Part shown: positions 25,479 to 35,301 of the stretch, one piece after another | Layout of the letters: each line of letters begins with the position of its first letter | Numbering within the stretch: the stretch's first letter is position 1 | Source of the DNA: Methylobacter sp. | Lineage (GTDB): Bacteria; Pseudomonadota; Gammaproteobacteria; Methylococcales; Methylomonadaceae | Reading direction: 5' to 3' | Assembly: GCA_028716975.1 (NCBI GenBank) | Contig: JAQUOU010000009.1 | Span: 78,692 to 142,691, forward strand | Length of the DNA: 64,000 nt | Notes under the pieces: generated by a model | Told to the model about the DNA's origin: nothing | Database searches by the model: none | What the model saw: only the letters and a program-made list of their open reading frames with translations | Position numbers and translations under genes: made by a program

Positions 25479-26170
25479 TGGAAGCAATTATTTTGGCGGG
25501 AGGATTTGGCACTCGCCTGCGGGAAGTGGTGCCCGATTTCCCTAAGCCGATGGCGCCTATTGGAGGGCGGCCATTTCTGGAGATATTGCTCACCTCCTTG
25601 TCGCGCAAGGGTTTTAGACATGTAGTGCTATCGCTTGGTTACATGGCCGATAAGGTGGTCACCCATTTTGGCGGTCATTTTGCCGGCATTGAGCTGGTTT
25701 ATGAGATAGAGCTTACGCCATTAGGAACAGGCGGGGCGCTTCGCCAGGCAGTGTCGCGATGTAATGCGGATCATGTGTTCGTGTTTAATGGCGATACCTA
25801 CCTCAATCTTGAGTCGCAGGATGTGGAAAATCACTGGCAAAAGCACGGTGCGCCGATTATTGTGGCGCGTGAAGTGCCAGATACCGGACGTTACGGGCGC
25901 TTGGAGACAGATCGTGGACGTGTCGTTGGCTTTTCAGAAAAAGGCGTAACGGGGCCGGGCCTGATCAATGCCGGTTGCTATGTGTTGCCTATCGGTATCC
26001 TGGATAGTTTTCCACTTGGCGAGCCATTCTCGCTGGAAGCCGATTTTTTGGCCAAAGTGGCGGCCGAGCAGCGCTTCGATATGTTTGTGACCAATGGGCA
26101 ATTCATCGATATTGGCGTGCCGGAGGATTATAGGCGCGCTCAAACCGAATTGACTGGAATCTGCCTTTGA
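25478..26170 (+). CDS. hddC: D-glycero-D-manno-heptose 1-phosphate guanylyltransferase
   Basis: This 230-residue nucleotidyltransferase starts [17 protein letters not shown] with FPKPMAPIGGRPFLEILL, and NGDTYLNL carries the metal-binding Asp. It is of the HddC type, making GDP-D-glycero-alpha-D-manno-heptose from heptose-1-phosphate and GTP. Context with gmhA, hddA and gmhB supports this over a mannose or glucose enzyme. The gene is intact and overlaps the phosphatase frame by four bases (TTGA). Confidence 0.9.
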   Translation: MEAIILAGGFGTRLREVVPDFPKPMAPIGGRPFLEILLTSLSRKGFRHVVLSLGYMADKVVTHFGGHFAGIELVYEIELTPLGTGGALRQAVSRCNADHVFVFNGDTYLNLESQDVENHWQKHGAPIIVAREVPDTGRYGRLETDRGRVVGFSEKGVTGPGLINAGCYVLPIGILDSFPLGEPFSLEADFLAKVAAEQRFDMFVTNGQFIDIGVPEDYRRAQTELTGICL

Positions 26171-26749
26171 GCCGCCGCGCCTTGTTTCTTGACCGTGATG
26201 GCGTGATCAACATTGATCACGCTTATGTTTGCCAGCCTGAACACTTTGAATTCGTTGACGGCATCTTTGAGCTTTGCCGAACTGCAAAACAGCTTGGCTA
26301 TCTGATCTTTGTCGTCACTAACCAGGCTGGGATTGGGCGCGGATTTTATACCGAGCAAGACTTTCTGGAGCTAAGCGACTGGATGTATGAGGATGTATGA
26401 GGTCTTTCTTGCTCAAGGCGCTATCATCGACAAGGTTTATTTTTGCCCCTTTCATCCCGAGCATGGCATTGGGCATTACAAGATTGACTCGCCCTATCGC
26501 AAGCCTGCGCCGGGGATGATTTACCAAGCGGCACAAGAGTTTGACGTTGACCTTGCAAAGTCGGTATTAGTGGGCGATAAGGAATCGGACATTCAGGCCG
26601 GTATTGCCGCAGGGGTGGGTTGCAACGTATTGTATAATTCGTCAGGATTACGTGATGCTGTTGATACAGCCGCTTCAGCGGTTGTAAATACTCTCAATGA
26701 TATTAATGGGTTTTTGGGTCGCTATCAGACAACGTGCGCCGGGAAATAA
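26167..26749 (+). pseudogene. gmhB: D-glycero-D-manno-heptose-1,7-bisphosphate phosphatase, frameshifted by 10-bp duplication
   Basis: The N-terminal HAD motif LFLDRDGVIN with VVTNQAGIGRG is followed, in another frame, by YRKPAPGMIYQA and SVLVGDKESDIQAG, so both halves of GmhB are present. The break is at 26381-26400, where GGATGTATGA occurs twice in a row. Removing one copy joins LSDWMYE to VFLAQGAIID in frame with normal family length. As it stands translation ends at 26400. The start is a TTG overlapping the hddC stop. A 10-bp direct duplication can revert by slippage, so the lesion might be reversible. Confidence 0.9.
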
Positions 26750-27257
26750 TTTTCGATGAGGCGCTCACGGCTTGTCATTAATTGAATACATAAAAATGCT
26801 GGGCAGCCAGGATGCCAGACATGGATCAAGCCTATTATCTCCATAAACAGGATAGGGGCACAATCTCTGTGGAACAGATTTGCATTAACTTAAAAAATCT
26901 CTGCACCGTCCTTCGACAGGCTCAGGACGAACGGTTTGTGTTGACTCTGTTCGTGGTGAGCCTCATTCGACAAGCTCATGACAGGCTTCGACTAGGCTCA
27001 GGAGAGCGGTGTCGATTCCGTTCGTGGTGAGCCCTTCGGCTACGCACAGGAGAGCCCCTTCGATTAGACTCAGGAGAGCCTTGTCGATTCCGTTCGTGGT
27101 GAGCCCTTCGCCACTGCTCAGGAGAGCCTTGTCGAACCATGAGCAGAATCAACTTGTTCAGAGATTCCTTAAAGGCGTCAGACAGGATCGCCCGGCATGG
27201 CAGGTTAGCTGAAACTCCTTGCTAATCAGGACATTTAATCAATTTTTAGAGAGCTCT
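26750..27257 (+). repeat. Cluster of 'gttcgtggtgagcccttcg' palindromic repeats
   Basis: No gene is seen. From about 26905 to 27140 the sequence is a string of partly inverted units such as TTCGACAGGCTCAGGACGAA, GTTCGTGGTGAGCC and CAGGAGAGCCTTGTCGA. The block ends with a half copy of the 'gctgaaactccttgctaatcagg' repeat also seen at 21.7-21.9 kb. Such units are dispersed REP-like sequences. Confidence 0.65.
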
Positions 27258-28493
27258 ATGAAGCCTACCGAGCAGCAACCGCGATATTTTTTCTCCCATA
27301 TTCCAAAAACCGGAGGCATGACGCTTCGTTTATTTCTTGAAAACCAGTTTTTCAAAAATGAAGTGTGTCCTTATAAAGATTGGCGGCATTTCCCCTTGGC
27401 GCATTCGGGGGATTTGATGCCTTACAGTTTATTTGCGGGCCATTTTATTTTCGATATGGCGCGTTTTCTACCGGATGCTTATAGCATCGTTTTCTTCCGG
27501 GAACCTGTGGAAAGAACTATTTCATTATTGAATCATCTGGGCCGGGATCCGGCAGTCCATAGTCTGCATGATAGAGCAAAGGGTAAGACAATCTCCCAGA
27601 TGCTGGATGATCCCCTCATAGTAAGCCAGTTAAGGAATCAACAGACATCCTGGCTTGGAAGTCAATTATTGGTTGATCAAATAGGGTCGATAAGCCATTG
27701 GGAATTATTGGCCTCTGATTGCGGCGCTTACCTGACGGATGCGTCTCTTGATTTGGCTTTACAAGTGCTCGAGAGCTTGAATTTTATAGGATTAACGGAA
27801 CGCATGGATGAATCAGTCGGACGGCTGTGTCAACAGTTCGGGTTTCACCCACCCCTGACGCTTGCCAAGAGAAATGAAACACCTGAGCAATCCGGCTTCG
27901 AACTCAGCAATATATCGGATAGTGACATTGATCGAATTCGCGCTATTAATAATCTTGATATTTGCCTTTATGAGGCCTGCAAAGCCCGCTTTGAAAGAGA
28001 GCATGTGCCTTTTGATTTTAATCAACAGGTCATACAAAGCTTTTCTCGTTTGAATCCTGACAATTCGATCCGTGACGATATGTTTGACCTGAATAATCCC
28101 ATGCCCGGATCGAATTGGTATGAGCCGGAGGAGCACAGTGGCGTACCTGTTCGCTGGAGCGGCCCTAATGAATTATCAAGTATTGAGTGGCCGATTAGCA
28201 GTGAAGATGGAAAATTTATCGTGCTGGAACTGTTTCCACGACGAGGCGATAATTTGCTGGAGTCGCTGACGGTTGAGGTGGATGGGCAGCCTGCTTCTTT
28301 GGTTAGTATTGATAAACGTATAAGGGTCAAAATCCCTCTGAAAAGGAATGCAGTAAGTTCTATCAACGGATTCCATCAGATTTTGTTTCATCATAAAAAT
28401 GGCAATTTGCCAGTTATTGAGTCGGCTGATCTGCGTGGCCTTCGCTTTTTACTTATATCCATCAGGATGGAAAAGAATACTTCGCTATCATAG
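27258..28493 (+). CDS. Sulfotransferase-family protein with unassigned C-terminal domain
   Basis: This ~411-residue protein has the PAPS-binding motif FFSHIPKTGGMTLRLFL at its N-terminus and a second binding segment, YSIVFFREPVERTISLLNH, both typical of the sulfotransferase 2 family. Such enzymes move sulfate from PAPS to sugars or lipids. The transferase part ends near residue 265; the remaining ~145 residues (from about DDMFDLNNPMPGSNWYEPE) look like a separate beta-rich domain without known relatives to me. The start is ATG 27258 after TAGAGAG. A repeat cluster separates it from the heptose genes, but a role in glycan decoration is plausible. Confidence 0.78.
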   Translation: MKPTEQQPRYFFSHIPKTGGMTLRLFLENQFFKNEVCPYKDWRHFPLAHSGDLMPYSLFAGHFIFDMARFLPDAYSIVFFREPVERTISLLNHLGRDPAVHSLHDRAKGKTISQMLDDPLIVSQLRNQQTSWLGSQLLVDQIGSISHWELLASDCGAYLTDASLDLALQVLESLNFIGLTERMDESVGRLCQQFGFHPPLTLAKRNETPEQSGFELSNISDSDIDRIRAINNLDICLYEACKARFEREHVPFDFNQQVIQSFSRLNPDNSIRDDMFDLNNPMPGSNWYEPEEHSGVPVRWSGPNELSSIEWPISSEDGKFIVLELFPRRGDNLLESLTVEVDGQPASLVSIDKRIRVKIPLKRNAVSSINGFHQILFHHKNGNLPVIESADLRGLRFLLISIRMEKNTSLS

Positions 28494-28892
28494 TCGAAAA
28501 GAGCACTGCGGAGGATGTGCCGTTCTATAAAGCATTATTTTATCGAACTCGTTGGCATCGATGAGTCATGAGGGCAAAATCAGATTTCTAGTTAAATATC
28601 TATAAACGTCTATTCCTTCCACGAAGACAAACTATGCCGCTTGAATTAATGGGGCAATTTTTCTGTCAAATTCCAGGGCAGAAAATTATCTAATGTTTGG
28701 GATACATAGTGAATACCTGGCTTAGGAAGCTCAGTAAACAGGGATTTCAGCTAGTCAAAAGGCTCCAGGTTACGGCAACCCCTGTTTGTACCAGGCTGTA
28801 AATAAGCTACGGCCATTTTTTGATTTATTCAACGACGCCACTTATAATCCTTCTTAATCGCCGTCGGAACCATTCATTTGTGAGGGTAAACA
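28494..28892 (+). other. Intergenic, no gene seen
   Basis: About 400 bp of A+T-rich sequence without a supported frame or clear repeat. A GAGGG ribosome site lies just before the next ATG; a promoter for the cyclic-nucleotide-binding gene presumably lies here. Confidence 0.4.
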
Positions 28893-29366
28893 ATGAACAA
28901 TCAATCAACTGCCGAGTATTTATCGGGCCACGAGTTTTTCTCCGGGTTCAACGATGATATGTTGAAGTTCCTGAGCGAATGTTCAAGCACGTGTGAACTC
29001 CCAAAGGGGCAGGTTCTGTTTCGGCACGGCGAAAATGCGGACAAGTTCTATGTGATCCGCACTGGCCGCATCTCCATACAAATACCGGCGATAATGGGGC
29101 CCACCCTGGAGATCCAGACGCTGGGCAAGGATCAGGTACTGGGGTGGTCTTGGCTGATATTACCTTATAAGTGGAGTTTTCAAACCAAAGCCGAAGAGGA
29201 CTCGGAATTGCTCATGTTTGACGGGACCGCCATACTGGCGCGGTGCGAACAGGAACCGAAGTTCGGCTACGAACTGTTAAAGAAATTTGCCGCCCTGATG
29301 TCGGTGCGTCTCGATGCGGCACGCCGGAAAATGATGGATGAATGGAACCCGGCCGGGTTTGCCTAG
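28893..29366 (+). CDS. Cyclic-nucleotide-binding-domain protein without DNA-binding domain
   Basis: This 157-residue protein consists of one CNBD/cupin fold: FFSGFNDDMLKFLSECSS, LPKGQVLFRHGENADKFYVIRTGRI and LGKDQVLGWSWLI are the Crp-like beta-roll with phosphate-binding-type turn. A final helix (AALMSVRLDAARRKMMDEW) follows and there is no HTH domain. It could be a stand-alone ligand sensor or redox/energy sensor acting through a partner. The next genes downstream are a decayed sensor kinase, so its former partner may be lost. Confidence 0.8.
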   Translation: MNNQSTAEYLSGHEFFSGFNDDMLKFLSECSSTCELPKGQVLFRHGENADKFYVIRTGRISIQIPAIMGPTLEIQTLGKDQVLGWSWLILPYKWSFQTKAEEDSELLMFDGTAILARCEQEPKFGYELLKKFAALMSVRLDAARRKMMDEWNPAGFA

Positions 29367-29444
29367 GGAAGCGCTGATTTAATCCTTCGATAAACTCAGG
29401 AGAGCCATGTCGAGGTATGAACGGATAATTTTTAGAGGTTCCCT
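29365..29444 (+). repeat. Short miniature repeat, AGGGAA...AGAGGTTCCCT type
   Basis: The 80-bp unit begins AGGGAAGCGCTGATTTAAT and ends AATTTTTAGAGGTTCCCT, with a 'cttcgataaactcaggagagcc' core. Relatives with the same right end are at 45972-46051 and 52541-52690. It begins at the stop codon of the CNBD gene. Confidence 0.55.
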
Positions 29445-29732
29445 TTAGACGGAATGGACAATGCAAGCAAACTTAAAAAGAGGTTAGAGGCAGAATGAGT
29501 TATCGCGTGCATGAACAGCTATTTAAATAGAGGTTCACCTTTTGACAGATCCTTTCTCGCCTGGGTTGTGTGGATGGCCGATCGGGTTGGAGGTTATGGA
29601 CGCGTGGTGCGCGACGGCAGAAAAATGGAAATTGGCCGCTAAAGCTCAAGGCACGGGAGCCTCTATTCGGCTGGCTTCTCGTGTTCCTTGGCGATTGAAA
29701 AAGGTTTCAGGAAGTCCCCTGGAATTGACTGC

Positions 29733-32277
29733 ATGAACTTTTTCACTAAATTCGAACCCTTCACTCGAACCGGCAAAAACTGGAACCGCTTGGTTGATAT
29801 CCTGGCGATTTATGGCTTCGCGGTACTCGCCGTGGCTGCGGCAATGGGCTTGCGGCTTGCGCTGACGGCAAGGTTCGGATCAGGTTTGCCTCCTTACATC
29901 ACTTTCTATCCGGCGGTGATGGCGGTGGCGGTGCTGACTGGTTTCGGTCCGAGTGTGCTGGCGACATCCGTGTCGTGCGGGATTGCCGTGTACTGGATTT
30001 TGCCGCCGCTTGGACAGTTCGCTGTTGCTTCACCCATTGATCGAGTGGCGCTGATTATTTTTATCGGTATGGGCCTGTTCGTGAGTGTAACTGCCGAACT
30101 TTAACGGCGCAACCGGCTTAAGGCTATAGCTTATGACCACGAAGTGAGGCTGCGCACGAGCCAGAAGCTCTCCGGAAGAGGGATGAGCAGTTCCGGCTCC
30201 TCGTGGAGGGTACTCCTGACTATGCCATCTTTATCATTGACCCCGAGGGCATAATCGTATCCTGGAATCCAGGGGCCGAGCGGATCAAAGGTTTTCAGGC
30301 CAAGGAGGTTATCGGCCAACATTTTTCCCTATTCCATCCCCAGGAAGCAGTGGAAAGCGGCTTGTTCACGCAGGCATTGAAACTGGCCAAGGCGGAAGGC
30401 CGCTTCGAAGCAGAAGGCTGGCGGATGCGCAAGGACGGTTCTCGCTTTTGGGCCCATATCATCATTACCGCTCTGCGGGATGACGCGGACAACCTCAAGG
30501 GATTTTCAAAGATCATCCGTGACCTCACTCAACAAAAGAAAGCCGAAGCGGCGCTCGTGGAAAGCAGCCGGCAGATTAAAGGGATCGTCGAGTCGGCGAT
30601 GGACGCCATTATTAGCGTGGATGCCGAGCAGCGCATCGTCGTGTTTAATAACGCGGCGGAAATAATGTTCCGCTGTGCCGCGCGCGAGGCTATCGGCAGC
30701 AGGATCGACCGGTTCATTCCCCAGCGTTTCCAGGCCGCTCACGCTGGGCATATCCGGAGTTTCTGGCGGATGGGCGAGACTCGCCGCGCCATTGGTAGCC
30801 TAAGCGCCATCAGCGGTTTGCGCGCAGATGGGGAGGAATTCCCGATCGAGGCTGCGATTTCGCAGACCGAAGCCGGCGGGCAACCCGTTTTTACCGTCAT
30901 ACTGCGCGACATCACGAAGCGTAAACAGGCGGAGGAGGCGTTGCGTATCAGCGAGAGCCGGCTACGACGATTCTATGAGTCCGGTCTGATTGGCGTCATC
31001 TACTGGAGCACGAACGGCAAAATAACTGATGCCAACGATAAGTTTCTTGAAATGACCGGTTATGATAGGGAGGATTTGGCGGCCGGCCGCCTGAATTGGG
31101 AGCAGATGACACCGCCGGAATTTCAATATTTGGACGAGCGGGCTCTTGCTGAAGTAAAAGTTACGGGCATCGTCTCGCAGCCTTTCGAGAAGGAATATAT
31201 CCGAAAGGATGGCTCCCGCCTTCCCGTCTTGCTGGCCGGAGCTATATTGGATGAGGTTTTTCAGGAGGGCGCGCTTTCGTTCTGGACACCAGCGAGCGCA
31301 AGGCTCTAGAATGCGAGCGCGAAGCATTGCTCGAACGCGAGCATGTGTGGCGGCAACAAGCTGAAGCCGCCAATCACGCCAAGGACGAATTTTTGGCAAT
31401 GCTTTCGCACGAGCTGTGTACGCCGCTGACGTCGATACTCGGCTGGGCGGCGATACTCAAGCACAACGCCCTCAACGCAGAGAAAACAGCTCAAGCAATT
31501 AACATTATCGAGGCCAATGCCCGCCAACAGAATGCCCTGATTGAAGATTTACGGGATGCGCACAAGGCCCTGATTATCGTTACTGATAACGGCTGCGGCA
31601 TGAAAGCCGACTTGATACCGCATATTTTCGAGCGTTTCAAGCAGGCGGACAGCTCGATGAGCCGGAGTTACAACGGGTTGGGTTTGGGCCTGGCCATCGT
31701 GCGCTCACTCGTCGAGCTGCACGGCGGCCGGGTGTGGGCAGTGAGCGCCGACGAACAGCAAGGCTCGACATTTACCGTTGAACTGCCGCTGATTGAGCCG
31801 GTTGAAACAGTTAATCCGCCTCCAGCCGGAGGGGGACGCGAAACGAGCCAAAGCGCCGCTAACCTGCCATTGCTCATCGAACTCAGGATTTTGGTGGTGG
31901 ATGACTACGAAGCCATACGGCACATGCTGCAATCCGGCCTGGCTCATCATGGCGCTGAGGTGACCTGCGCCGGCAACGGCAGGGAAGCTCTGCAAATCAT
32001 AAACGATACCCCGCCGGATCTGTTAATCAGCGATATTGGCATGCCGGACATGGACGGGCTGGAGTTGATTAAACACGTGCGGCGCTTGAGCGCCAATGGT
32101 CTCCCGTTTATTCCCGCCATAGCCCTGACCGGCTATGCCGGCGCCGAGAACCGTGACCGTGTACTGGCGGCCGGTTATCAACTGCACTTGGCCAAGCCCT
32201 ATGATGTCATGTAGTTACCGGCGATTGCAGCGCAATTATTTAAAGACTACACGCCATCCCACTCACCACAACCTTAG
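29733..32277 (+). pseudogene. Hybrid sensor histidine kinase (DUF4118-PAS-HisKA-HATPase-REC), multiply broken
   Basis: Pieces of one large kinase lie in order. A DUF4118-type membrane region (LPPYITFYPAVMAVAVLTGFG) ends at a TAA (30102) inside ELxRRNRLKA. PAS domains begin near DYAIFIIDPEGIIVSWNPGA after a frame change at about 30170. The kinase phosphoacceptor segment MLSHELCTPLTSILGW lies in a third frame, after a shift near 31270. ATP-binding parts DNGCGMK and GLGLGLAIV follow, then a receiver domain with ILVVDDYEAI and LISDIGMPDMDG. About 100 or more residues are missing between LIEDL and HKALIIVTDNG. A final TAG (32212) interrupts PYDVM-LPAIAAQLFKDY. The usual Arg of SHELRTPL is Cys. Confidence 0.85.
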
Positions 32278-32496
32278 TATCCTCTAAGAAACCGGACACT
32301 TTCTGAAAAAATCGACATAACAAGCACTTGCAGAGCATCATGATCAAGAACATAAGGTTCTGGACTAACATCTTCTGGTATTGAGAAGCCCGGATAAAGT
32401 GCCGATTTAAAGACTGCTCACAGTCATCAAAATTTCCTTACCCTAACTGAAAATATTAACGTTAGCTCAATGTCTTTTATTCTAAAACCACAGCTG

Positions 32497-32555
32497 GAAC
32501 GTGAGAAAGCCGTTCGTGCTGAGCTCGTCGAAGCATGAATGGCTTTCTCACGTTC
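32497..32555 (+). repeat. 59-bp inverted repeat
   Basis: Arms GAACGTGAGAAAGCC and its exact complement (32541-32555) enclose a 'gttcgtgctgagctcgtcgaagcatgaat' core of the dispersed repeat family. The stretch 32278-32698 holds no other recognisable feature. Confidence 0.65.
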
Positions 32556-32698
32556 ACGTAACATTCTCGAGAAATACCCCATATCTGCTTTTACTTATTT
32601 TCAGAAATTCGAGTAAAATCGTTTACAAAGATGGGAACGTCTTTATGTCTGACCGGTTGATACTCCTGTTTATTTTTTATTTACCTTTAAATATCCTT

Positions 32699-33070
32699 AT
32701 GAAAAAATCAAAAACCTCTATAGAAACAGCATCTAACGCTAAAGCTGAACAACCTGTTGCAGCTGTCGTCACGAAAGCAACGCCTAAAAAACCCGGCCCT
32801 GCCAAAAAACTCCCCAAAACATCGCCAGCCGCGGCTCCTCAATCCGTTGCGGCGACGCCGGAAATGACTATGCCTGAACGCGTGGGTTTAACGGCCGGCA
32901 ATATTTGGCATTACTTGGCTGATAATGGCGCTGCTTCTGTTGCAAAATTGGTGCGGGAACTTCCGGAAGAAGAAAAAATCATCCAGCGAAGTATCGGTTG
33001 GTTGGCTCAGGAAGGCAAAATAACGCTCGATATCATTGACCGGGTTGAGACCATCGCCTTGATAGGCTAG
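32699..33070 (+). CDS. Winged-helix (DUF2582-like) protein with basic Ala/Pro/Lys-rich N-terminus
   Basis: The first ~60 of 123 residues are low-complexity and basic (TKATPKKPGPAKKLPKT), like histone-like tails. The last ~65 residues (GLTAGNIWHYLADNGAASVAKL through LAQEGKITL) match the small winged-helix DUF2582 domain. A DNA-binding role is likely. The start is placed at ATG 32699; ATG 32645 would add 18 hydrophobic residues of doubtful sense. Confidence 0.72.
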   Translation: MKKSKTSIETASNAKAEQPVAAVVTKATPKKPGPAKKLPKTSPAAAPQSVAATPEMTMPERVGLTAGNIWHYLADNGAASVAKLVRELPEEEKIIQRSIGWLAQEGKITLDIIDRVETIALIG

Positions 33071-33119
33071 CCGTTAGGGAAAATAATAGTCCCCCTTGAC
33101 GATATCTTAAGATATTAAG

Positions 33120-33281
33120 TCTACTTTGTCAGATTGCAAGCCCGTCATACTCGCCGCCGGGAAGCGGGTATCCAGGGTCATGGATTCCAGGCTTAAGTCC
33201 GTCTCTGGAGCCTGGGTTTCGGCACTCCATACCGGAATGACAACGTTAGAAAATAGTGATTATGTAATCTGACAAAGTAGA
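33120..33281 (+). mobile_element. 162-bp MITE with 16-bp inverted ends and 6-bp target duplication
   Basis: TCTACTTTGTCAGATT (33120-33135) and its exact complement (33266-33281) form the ends. ATTAAG directly flanks both (33114-33119 and 33282-33287). The inside holds a 'cccgtcat...ccggaatgacaa' repeat and no coding capacity. Its right end lies within 10 bp of the first ATG of the SDR gene, so it may have displaced that gene's native promoter or ribosome site. Confidence 0.8.
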
Positions 33282-33305
33282 ATTAAGTGGATGGGAATCA
33301 CTGCC

Positions 33306-34127
33306 ATGAATTCAAGCCTGAAGAATGACAACAGCCGAGTTTTTTTGGTCACCGGAGCCACCGGCGCGATAGGCAAGGCCATTGCTCGGCAACTCGCTGA
33401 GCTTGAAGATTCCGAAGTCGTATTGGTTTGCCGGGATAAAAAGAAAGCCGAAAATACGGTAAAAGAAATTGTTGATATAACGGGTAATCCCAAAGTTCGT
33501 TTTGAGCTCGCCGATTTGAGCCGGTACAAAGACATCAGGAACTTGGCTGAACGTTGGAAAGGTTCATTGCAGGTGTTGATCAATAACGCCGCCTGCACAC
33601 CCCGGAACCGGCAGGAAACCCCGGAAGGCATTGAATTGCAGTTTGCAACGAATGTACTTTGCTATTATTGGTTAATCGACGAATTCACGGAGTTATTAAA
33701 AGCCTCGGCGCCCGCATGTGTGGTGAATGTCGCCAGCTACTGGGCGGGAGGACTGGATCTCACTGACATGGAGTTCAGACGTCGAGCCTATAATAATGAC
33801 CAAGCCTACCGGCAATCCAAACAAGCCAATCGCATGCTCAGCGCAGCCTTTGCTGAAAAGCTCAAACCCTTCCGAATAACCGTCAATGCCTGTCATCCTG
33901 GCGATGTAAATTCCGCGTTGAGTAATAATTTAGGATTTGGTGGCCATGAAACGCCCGATCAAGGAGCTGAAACGCCGGTCTGGCTAGCGACTCATTACAT
34001 AGGCCTGGAAACTACGGGACGATACTTTGAGCATTTAAATGAAAAAAGTTGCCCTTTTGCTCGGAACCAACAGGCAGTGAACGCTCTTTTTGAGCACTGT
34101 GCAAATTACATAAAAAACCATAGCTGA
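33306..34127 (+). CDS. SDR-family oxidoreductase
   Basis: This ~273-residue protein is a classical short-chain dehydrogenase: cofactor motif LVTGATGAIGKAIA, an NNA in LINNAACTPRN, a Ser in NVASYW and the catalytic pair in AYRQSKQANRM (Y-x3-K). It resembles retinol-dehydrogenase-like and protochlorophyllide-reductase-like SDRs of unknown substrate. ATG 33306 follows a GGGA; ATG 33291 is in frame but almost touches the MITE and has no ribosome site. It stands alone. Confidence 0.83.
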   Translation: MNSSLKNDNSRVFLVTGATGAIGKAIARQLAELEDSEVVLVCRDKKKAENTVKEIVDITGNPKVRFELADLSRYKDIRNLAERWKGSLQVLINNAACTPRNRQETPEGIELQFATNVLCYYWLIDEFTELLKASAPACVVNVASYWAGGLDLTDMEFRRRAYNNDQAYRQSKQANRMLSAAFAEKLKPFRITVNACHPGDVNSALSNNLGFGGHETPDQGAETPVWLATHYIGLETTGRYFEHLNEKSCPFARNQQAVNALFEHCANYIKNHS

Positions 34128-34221
34128 TAGAAGCCCATGTCAAACAGCCTAGTAAAAACCGGCCAATTTTTGACAATCGGAATCGCTTTTTGCGGTGTTG
34201 CTCTCAAGGAATCAGAACTAA

Positions 34222-34323
34222 CCTAAAAACCGCAGTTGGAGCTTATGAAAGCCGTTCGTGCTGAGCCTAGTTGAAGGGCTTAGGGCGAACGAGATTTTGG
34301 AGTACTCAGCTGCGGTTTTTAAG
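34222..34323 (+). mobile_element. Short MITE-like element related to 6687-6876
   Basis: The ends CCTAAAAACCGCAGTT and an inverted CTTAAAAACCGCAGCT enclose ~70 bp with the 'gccgttcgtgctgagcctagttgaaggg' repeat. Flanks ACTAA and ATTAA are a near-match target duplication. Nothing else is seen in 34128-34444. Confidence 0.65.
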
Positions 34324-34444
34324 ATTAACGCTTTCAGTAAAGCAGACAAACAGCTTCAATAAAAATAATGCCTTACATGGCCTATGAATATAGGCAATTT
34401 CAAGTGCAGTATATATTCCTTAAACTAACGCACCATTCTCGAGG

Positions 34445-35245
34445 TTATTGAGGAATTAGGGTAGCTATGATCCGAAGCGGGGCGCCGCTTCCTTTAGCTA
34501 TTTTCATGGGTAAGGCTACAATATAGATGCCTTTTAACGGCAATTGATCTAAATTGGCAAGGTTTTCAAAGCCGGGTTTATTGCTGCCCAGTAAAATCTG
34601 ATGGGTTTTGAATGCTTTTGATTGGCCGTAATCCATACTGGGGGTGTCCAGCCCCAATGACTTGATATTTCTTTTTTCAACCAGCCATTGAGCCGCTTCG
34701 GGGGAAATGCCGGGGAAATGTAATTCAGGTATAGCTTCCAGGCCGGTTTTTGGGGTGCCAAAGTATTTTTCCCGGTCAGAGTAGAAGCGCCCATAGCCAG
34801 TCCTGAAAAGTACGATCGAGTTGCCGGGTATTGACTTATTTTCATTTTCCCAGTTTTCAATATCCTCAATTGAGACCTGATAATCACGATTGGCCAGGGC
34901 TTTTCGGGAAACATCAATGACAATCGCATTGCCTGTTAAACTGGTCAGAGGTAACTGGTCTACGGTTAATTTATTTTCTGCAAAATGGATGGGCGCATCC
35001 AGATGAGTCCCGCCATGTTCGGGCGTACAGAAGCTATAGGAGGAATAATAATAGCCTGACGATGTTTTTCCTTCAGCTTCGGTAAAGTGTTCAAATCCTT
35101 TAATGTTATTAGGCCAGTATAAGGTCGCGCTGTCATAGCCATAACTCAGATCGATCCATTTCAGGTCGGTAAATGAACTAACCGGACTACTATGTTGAGA
35201 GCAGGCTGCAAGTCCTGCAATGCATAGAAAAAACAATCTGATCAT
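34445..35245 (-). CDS. Cyclase-family lipoprotein (kynurenine formamidase-like)
   Basis: The ~266-residue protein begins MIRLFFLCIAGLAACS, a lipoprotein signal with lipobox LAAC, so it should be anchored in a membrane facing the periplasm. The mature part has the cyclase/metal-dependent hydrolase motif EHGGTHLDAPIHF, and the core continues through GLDTPSMDYG. Family members hydrolyse amides or esters such as N-formylkynurenine. The start is placed at ATG 35245 because the frame above it (to 35275) does not extend the signal peptide sensibly. It is transcribed away from the MITE region and follows RNase T2 on the same strand. Confidence 0.84.
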   Translation of the reverse strand: MIRLFFLCIAGLAACSQHSSPVSSFTDLKWIDLSYGYDSATLYWPNNIKGFEHFTEAEGKTSSGYYYSSYSFCTPEHGGTHLDAPIHFAENKLTVDQLPLTSLTGNAIVIDVSRKALANRDYQVSIEDIENWENENKSIPGNSIVLFRTGYGRFYSDREKYFGTPKTGLEAIPELHFPGISPEAAQWLVEKRNIKSLGLDTPSMDYGQSKAFKTHQILLGSNKPGFENLANLDQLPLKGIYIVALPMKIAKGSGAPLRIIATLIPQ

Positions 35246-35301
35246 GACAATGTTTTTACATATAAAAAGCCGCAATTGAGATGTTTACAAAGCTATTTCA
35301 T

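Noticed and set aside
26900..27140. Regularly spaced similar units resembling a CRISPR array
   Set aside because: Units are palindromic, differ in spacing and orientation, and there are no equal-length unique spacers or cas genes.
29542..29736. A 64-codon frame before the decayed kinase
   Set aside because: No ribosome site, no recognisable domain; it overlaps the start of the pseudogene and looks accidental.
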